Source: Brassica napus
Taxonomy: Eukaryota > Streptophyta > Magnoliopsida > Brassicales > Brassicaceae
Direction of reading: 5' to 3'
NCBI RefSeq assembly: GCF_020379485.1
Contig: NC_063445.1
Location: 56,073,422 to 56,137,421 of the forward strand
Length of the DNA stretch: 64,000 nt
Shown: positions 60,852 to 64,000 of the stretch, piece by piece
Layout of the letters: every line of letters starts with the position of its first letter
How positions within the stretch are numbered: the stretch's first letter is position 1
Made by a program: the position numbers and the translations under genes
The notes under the pieces: model-generated
Told to the model about the DNA's origin: nothing
Database searches by the model: none
The model's input: the letters and a program-made list of their open reading frames with translations, nothing else

Positions 60852-61852
60852 GAGCATTTCCAAAAAGAAACTCTATTTTGAAATTTTCAAGACTCTATAT
60901 TTGAAGTTTAAAGATATTATTCTCCAAAAGCAAAACTTCAAACTCAACTTCAAAACTATTTATATTTTATAATATAGTTTTTATATTTGTCATAACTAAT
61001 TTGAATTCATAAAAAAAAATTGTAAATAACTAGCACATATATAAACATATCACAAAAATATTAATTAATGAAATATTCTATTAAAATATAAAATTTTAAA
61101 TAAAAATAACTTAATTAATATTAAACTTCAAACAAAATACCATATTATTCAATAAATGATTTTTGTAATGTATATATGATCTATTAGTGCATTTCGAAGT
61201 AAAAATGACTCTCTTCATTTTTACTTTGTTGAAATCGGGTGATATTGATACTTGTAAATATATCAGATCAGAACAAGAAAGTAAAAGAGAAACATAAAAT
61301 ATTGCTAAAAGACTATGATATTAATACTCATGAATATATTCGATATGAACAAGAAAGAATTATACGAAAAAGACATCAAAAACAACAACAACAACCACCA
61401 TCTTCAGTTACACAAAAAAAATTTGGACAATATTTGAAAATTTTGAAGATTCTGAATCAAACTTACCTAACTTCTAGTGTTGTTGTAATATTTAAATTTT
61501 TGTAATAGTTATGTATTCATGTAATTTTTAAAAATAATTTTTGTTAAGTATCTTTTGTATATTATTGTTTTCCTAGTTGAAATATTTTAAATCTTATTTT
61601 AAAGTTTTATTTAATTTTATGTGTAAAATTTAAATTTTGTTAACAAAATTTAAAATATTTATGAGATATAATTTTTTTTAAGGATTAAAACAATAAACAA
61701 GAAAACATTTATGGAACATAAAAGTGATGTGTGATTGTAGGAACCAAAATGCAAATAAAAATATGAAACTTTAAATTTGAAATTTTGAAGTTCCTTTTTG
61801 AAGAGCAAAAAACTTTATACTTGAAGTTATAGAGTGTCTTTTGGAGATGCTC
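60852..61852 (+). mobile_element. PIF/Harbinger-type relic, 1 kb
   Basis: Ends GAGCATTTCCAAAAAGAAAC and the inverse of GAGCATCTCCAAAAGACAC, flanked by TCA at 60849-60851 and 61853-61855. The plus-strand frame 61239-61505 encodes NTHEYIRYEQERIIRKRHQK, then a Gln run. This is the same peptide as in the copy at 47001-48209 and resembles the NAM-associated/Myb-like partner protein of plant Harbinger elements. No transposase remains. Confidence 0.7.
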
Positions 61853-61855
61853 TCA

Positions 61856-62408
61856 TAGTTCTCAAACAGAAAAACAATGTAATTTGTATCATACGAAAGC
61901 GTAGTAAACTATTCAACTTACAATATGTCGTAGTTGGAAAACTAATTTGTACAACTGAACATTTCAAGAAAATATACATATATCCCAAAACCTCATTAAT
62001 ATTCTGTTGAAAATTTGAGATTTGATGTGAAAATAATAGATGTACAAGCACTAATTTATCAATCATTGGACCTTTGATGCGACTCTTATGAACAAATAAG
62101 AAAACAAAACCGAAATATATCAGTCCAAGAGATTAATAATATAAATGTTATTTTATGGGGCCAATTTTTTGGACTCAAAACTAACTTATGAATACAGTCA
62201 TGAAGAGTTTGTAAAATACAAAATATCAGAGGGGTAAAATAGAAATTTGAACAGAAATTTGAAAAGAGTTCAGACATATGAAAGATATGGTGTGTCAGAG
62301 TTTCAGAAGCCTTTCCCATGCTTACTTCCCTCTCTATATCTCTCCTTAAACAAGAAAATAAGTTAAAAAAAAAACTGATTATAGAAGAAAAAGAATTTAT
62401 CCTCTCAC
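61856..62408. promoter_or_regulatory. Upstream region of the Dof gene
   Basis: No other gene is seen. A CT-rich tract near 62325-62345 (CCCTCTCTATATCTCTCC) just upstream of the start probably lies in the promoter or leader. The Harbinger relic ends about 560 bp before the start codon. Confidence 0.35.
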
Positions 62409-63275
62409 TTGAAAATGCAAGATATTCATGATTACTCTATGACCGGAGGCGGAGGAGGAGGAAGCACAGGGAGATTTTACGGTGGGGGAGGAGGTGGCGA
62501 TCGGAGGATGAGAGCTCATCAGAACAATATTCTTAACCATCATCTCAAGTGTCCTCGTTGTAATTCTCTTAACACAAAGTTTTGTTACTACAACAACTAC
62601 AATCTCTCTCAGCCTCGACACTTTTGCAAGAACTGCCGTCGTTACTGGACCAAAGGCGGCGTCCTCCGTAACGTCCCCGTCGGAGGGGGTTGCCGGAAAG
62701 CCAAACGTTCCAAGCCTAAGCAGGATCAGCCTCCGTCCTCCGCCGACAAACCAACGACTCAAGACGTTGAGGAGAAATCAAGTAGCAGCGAGAGCTCTTC
62801 TCTTACCGCCTCTAACTCCACTACCACCGCGGCCGCCGTGAAGGTTGCTTCCTCGGGGTTTATGGGCACGGATATGCCTAATAATATCAAACAGTACGGA
62901 AACGGTGTCGTATGGTCGACGTTGTTCGGACAGGGCTCATTGGACGGTGGAGTTTTCTCCGAGACCAACGGTTTTGCCGCGGCGTCAACGATTGAAACGA
63001 CTCCATTTGAATACGGGGGTAGTTCCGTAAATCAACAGTGTATAGGTGATCATCTAAAGTTTGCAGGTAATACTGTACAGCAGCAGTTTGGGGATCGAAC
63101 GGCTCAGGTTGATCCTAATATGGGATTTGAATCGTTGAATTGGGGAAGTGGCGGAGGAGATGATCAAACACTCTTTGATCTAACGAGTACCGTTGATCAT
63201 TCATACTGGAGTCAAAGTCAATGGACGTCGTCGTCTGACCACCAAGATGATCAGAATGGTCTCCATCTTCCTTAA
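62409..63275 (+). CDS. OBP4: Dof zinc-finger transcription factor, OBP4/DOF5.4-like
   Basis: Plant-specific Dof factor that binds AAAG-core DNA in the nucleus; Arabidopsis OBP4 limits root growth and root-hair formation. Intronless, 288 residues. After [11 protein letters not shown] and Gly-rich runs, the Dof domain spans about residues 46-98. Its zinc ligands are Cys48, Cys51, Cys73 and Cys76 (CPRC...CKNC), followed by [21 protein letters not shown] basic KAKRSKPK stretch may serve nuclear import. The rest is Ser/Thr-rich, and the C-terminus repeats OBP4 words ([33 protein letters not shown]). The second ATG, at 62415 (MQDIHD), matches the Arabidopsis start as recalled and may be the true one; the difference is two residues. 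Confidence 0.95.
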   Translation: MKMQDIHDYSMTGGGGGGSTGRFYGGGGGGDRRMRAHQNNILNHHLKCPRCNSLNTKFCYYNNYNLSQPRHFCKNCRRYWTKGGVLRNVPVGGGCRKAKRSKPKQDQPPSSADKPTTQDVEEKSSSSESSSLTASNSTTTAAAVKVASSGFMGTDMPNNIKQYGNGVVWSTLFGQGSLDGGVFSETNGFAAASTIETTPFEYGGSSVNQQCIGDHLKFAGNTVQQQFGDRTAQVDPNMGFESLNWGSGGGDDQTLFDLTSTVDHSYWSQSQWTSSSDHQDDQNGLHLP

Positions 63276-64000
63276 TTCTCACAGCTTATTCTTCTTCTTA
63301 ACCCAAAATATACACATAAGGTAAGGTTTGATGAAGTTTTTTTTTATTTTTATGGGGTTAAATTTGGGATTTAATTATATAAATATATGACTTTTGTGAA
63401 TTATTCATAAGTATAAAATTTACCTCTTGTTTCTTAGTTTGTTGTAATACCCTAAGAGTGCAAATTTATGTGGAATGGTTTTAATTTGGCTTCGGTTTAC
63501 ATATCGTTTTATATTTGATCAGATTTTAATTTTTTTGGATTTTTTCTCTCTAATGATGTGTCTAGTAAATTTGTATGTTGATTGGTCATACGAGACATTG
63601 TCTTCTGCTTCTTTGATTATTTGTATACTTTTGTTTAATTAAAGTGTGTCGTTAAAGAGTGTGATCACTGATCAGCTTCATAGAGTAGATATGTTAGCTC
63701 TTCCTTAACCTGTGATAAATCGTGAATAAACAATATGGAAACTCGATGTCTTATTAGATGTTATCTTCGAAAACTCATAATATCGAGTTTTAGAGTCGAA
63801 TAAAAGCAAGCAACTAACTATATGTTCCACATCACAGCTTACACTATGTAACTGAAATACGAAAACTCCATGAATTACCTTCGTAGTATTAAACACTAAT
63901 TCATTTATAGTAAACTATTAATTAAAAACTGCTCGAAAAATCTCAGTTTTGGATATTTTTTTCTTCAATGGCGAATAGAAAGTTTCGGGGAATTTGTACG
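63276..64000. other. Dof 3' flank to window end
   Basis: Probable 3' UTR followed by AT-rich sequence. A possible start codon at 63968 opens the frame MANRKFRGICT, which runs off the window; eleven codons are too few to call a gene. Confidence 0.3.

Noticed and set aside
62397..62762. 121-codon open frame opposite the Dof gene
   Set aside because: It is the antisense of the Dof-domain coding sequence, a shadow of a strongly biased real exon.
1..64000. CRISPR arrays, bacterial operons, phage genes
   Set aside because: Introns, SINEs, Helitrons and plant gene families show this is plant nuclear DNA; no spacer-repeat array was seen.
63968..64000. ATG frame MANRKFRGICT at the window edge
   Set aside because: Too short to separate from chance; no family could be recognised.

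Overview
This is nuclear DNA from a plant of the mustard family (Brassicaceae), probably close to Brassica. The evidence is the gene content: methylthioalkylmalate synthase (MAM) of aliphatic glucosinolate synthesis, a TET12-like tetraspanin, a BIM1-like bHLH, an RGF1/GLV11 peptide precursor, a small group-S bZIP and an OBP4/DOF5.4 Dof factor. The intergenic DNA is very AT-rich and full of plant transposons. All gene names rest on recalled family sequences; no search was run.

Layout. (1) 0.9-20 kb is a tandemly duplicated TET-MAM locus on the minus strand. Unit 1 has an intact tetraspanin (862-2123) and a MAM pseudogene (3161-5451) that has lost exon 1 and carries two frameshifts. Unit 2 has a broken tetraspanin (9899-10369) and an intact ten-exon MAM gene of 505 residues (13670-17614). 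A short match to MAM 3' flanking DNA near 19.96 kb suggests a third, mostly deleted unit. (2) 23.2-27.1 kb holds a BIM1-like bHLH gene (minus). Its nine coding exons can all be reconstructed, but a 658-bp non-autonomous hAT element sits inside the bHLH exon. (3) 27.1-35.8 kb is intergenic with small transposons. (4) 35.8-36.4 kb is an RGF1-like gene (minus) ending in a clear root-meristem growth factor peptide. (5) 36.8-44.3 kb is an AT-rich repeat with a 666-bp internal direct repeat, split by a 5.3-kb Pack-MULE. The Pack-MULE carries fragments of an MSP1/ATAD1-like AAA ATPase and probably of an EXO84-like gene. (6) 49.2 kb is a bZIP gene (plus) and 62.4 kb a Dof gene (plus). The DNA between them holds PIF/Harbinger, hAT, Helitron, Stowaway and MITE copies, many with target-site duplications that can be read directly.

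The genes do not form an operon or a single pathway. MAM extends methionine chains in the plastid. The tetraspanin is a membrane protein that travels with MAM in the duplication. BIM1, bZIP and Dof are transcription regulators, and RGF1 is a secreted root-meristem peptide. No new enzyme system is evident. The most notable points are structural: the disrupted BIM gene, the multi-gene Pack-MULE, and the decay of one MAM unit beside an intact one. Coordinates of spliced genes come from manual exon reconstruction with GT/AG borders and reading-frame checks.
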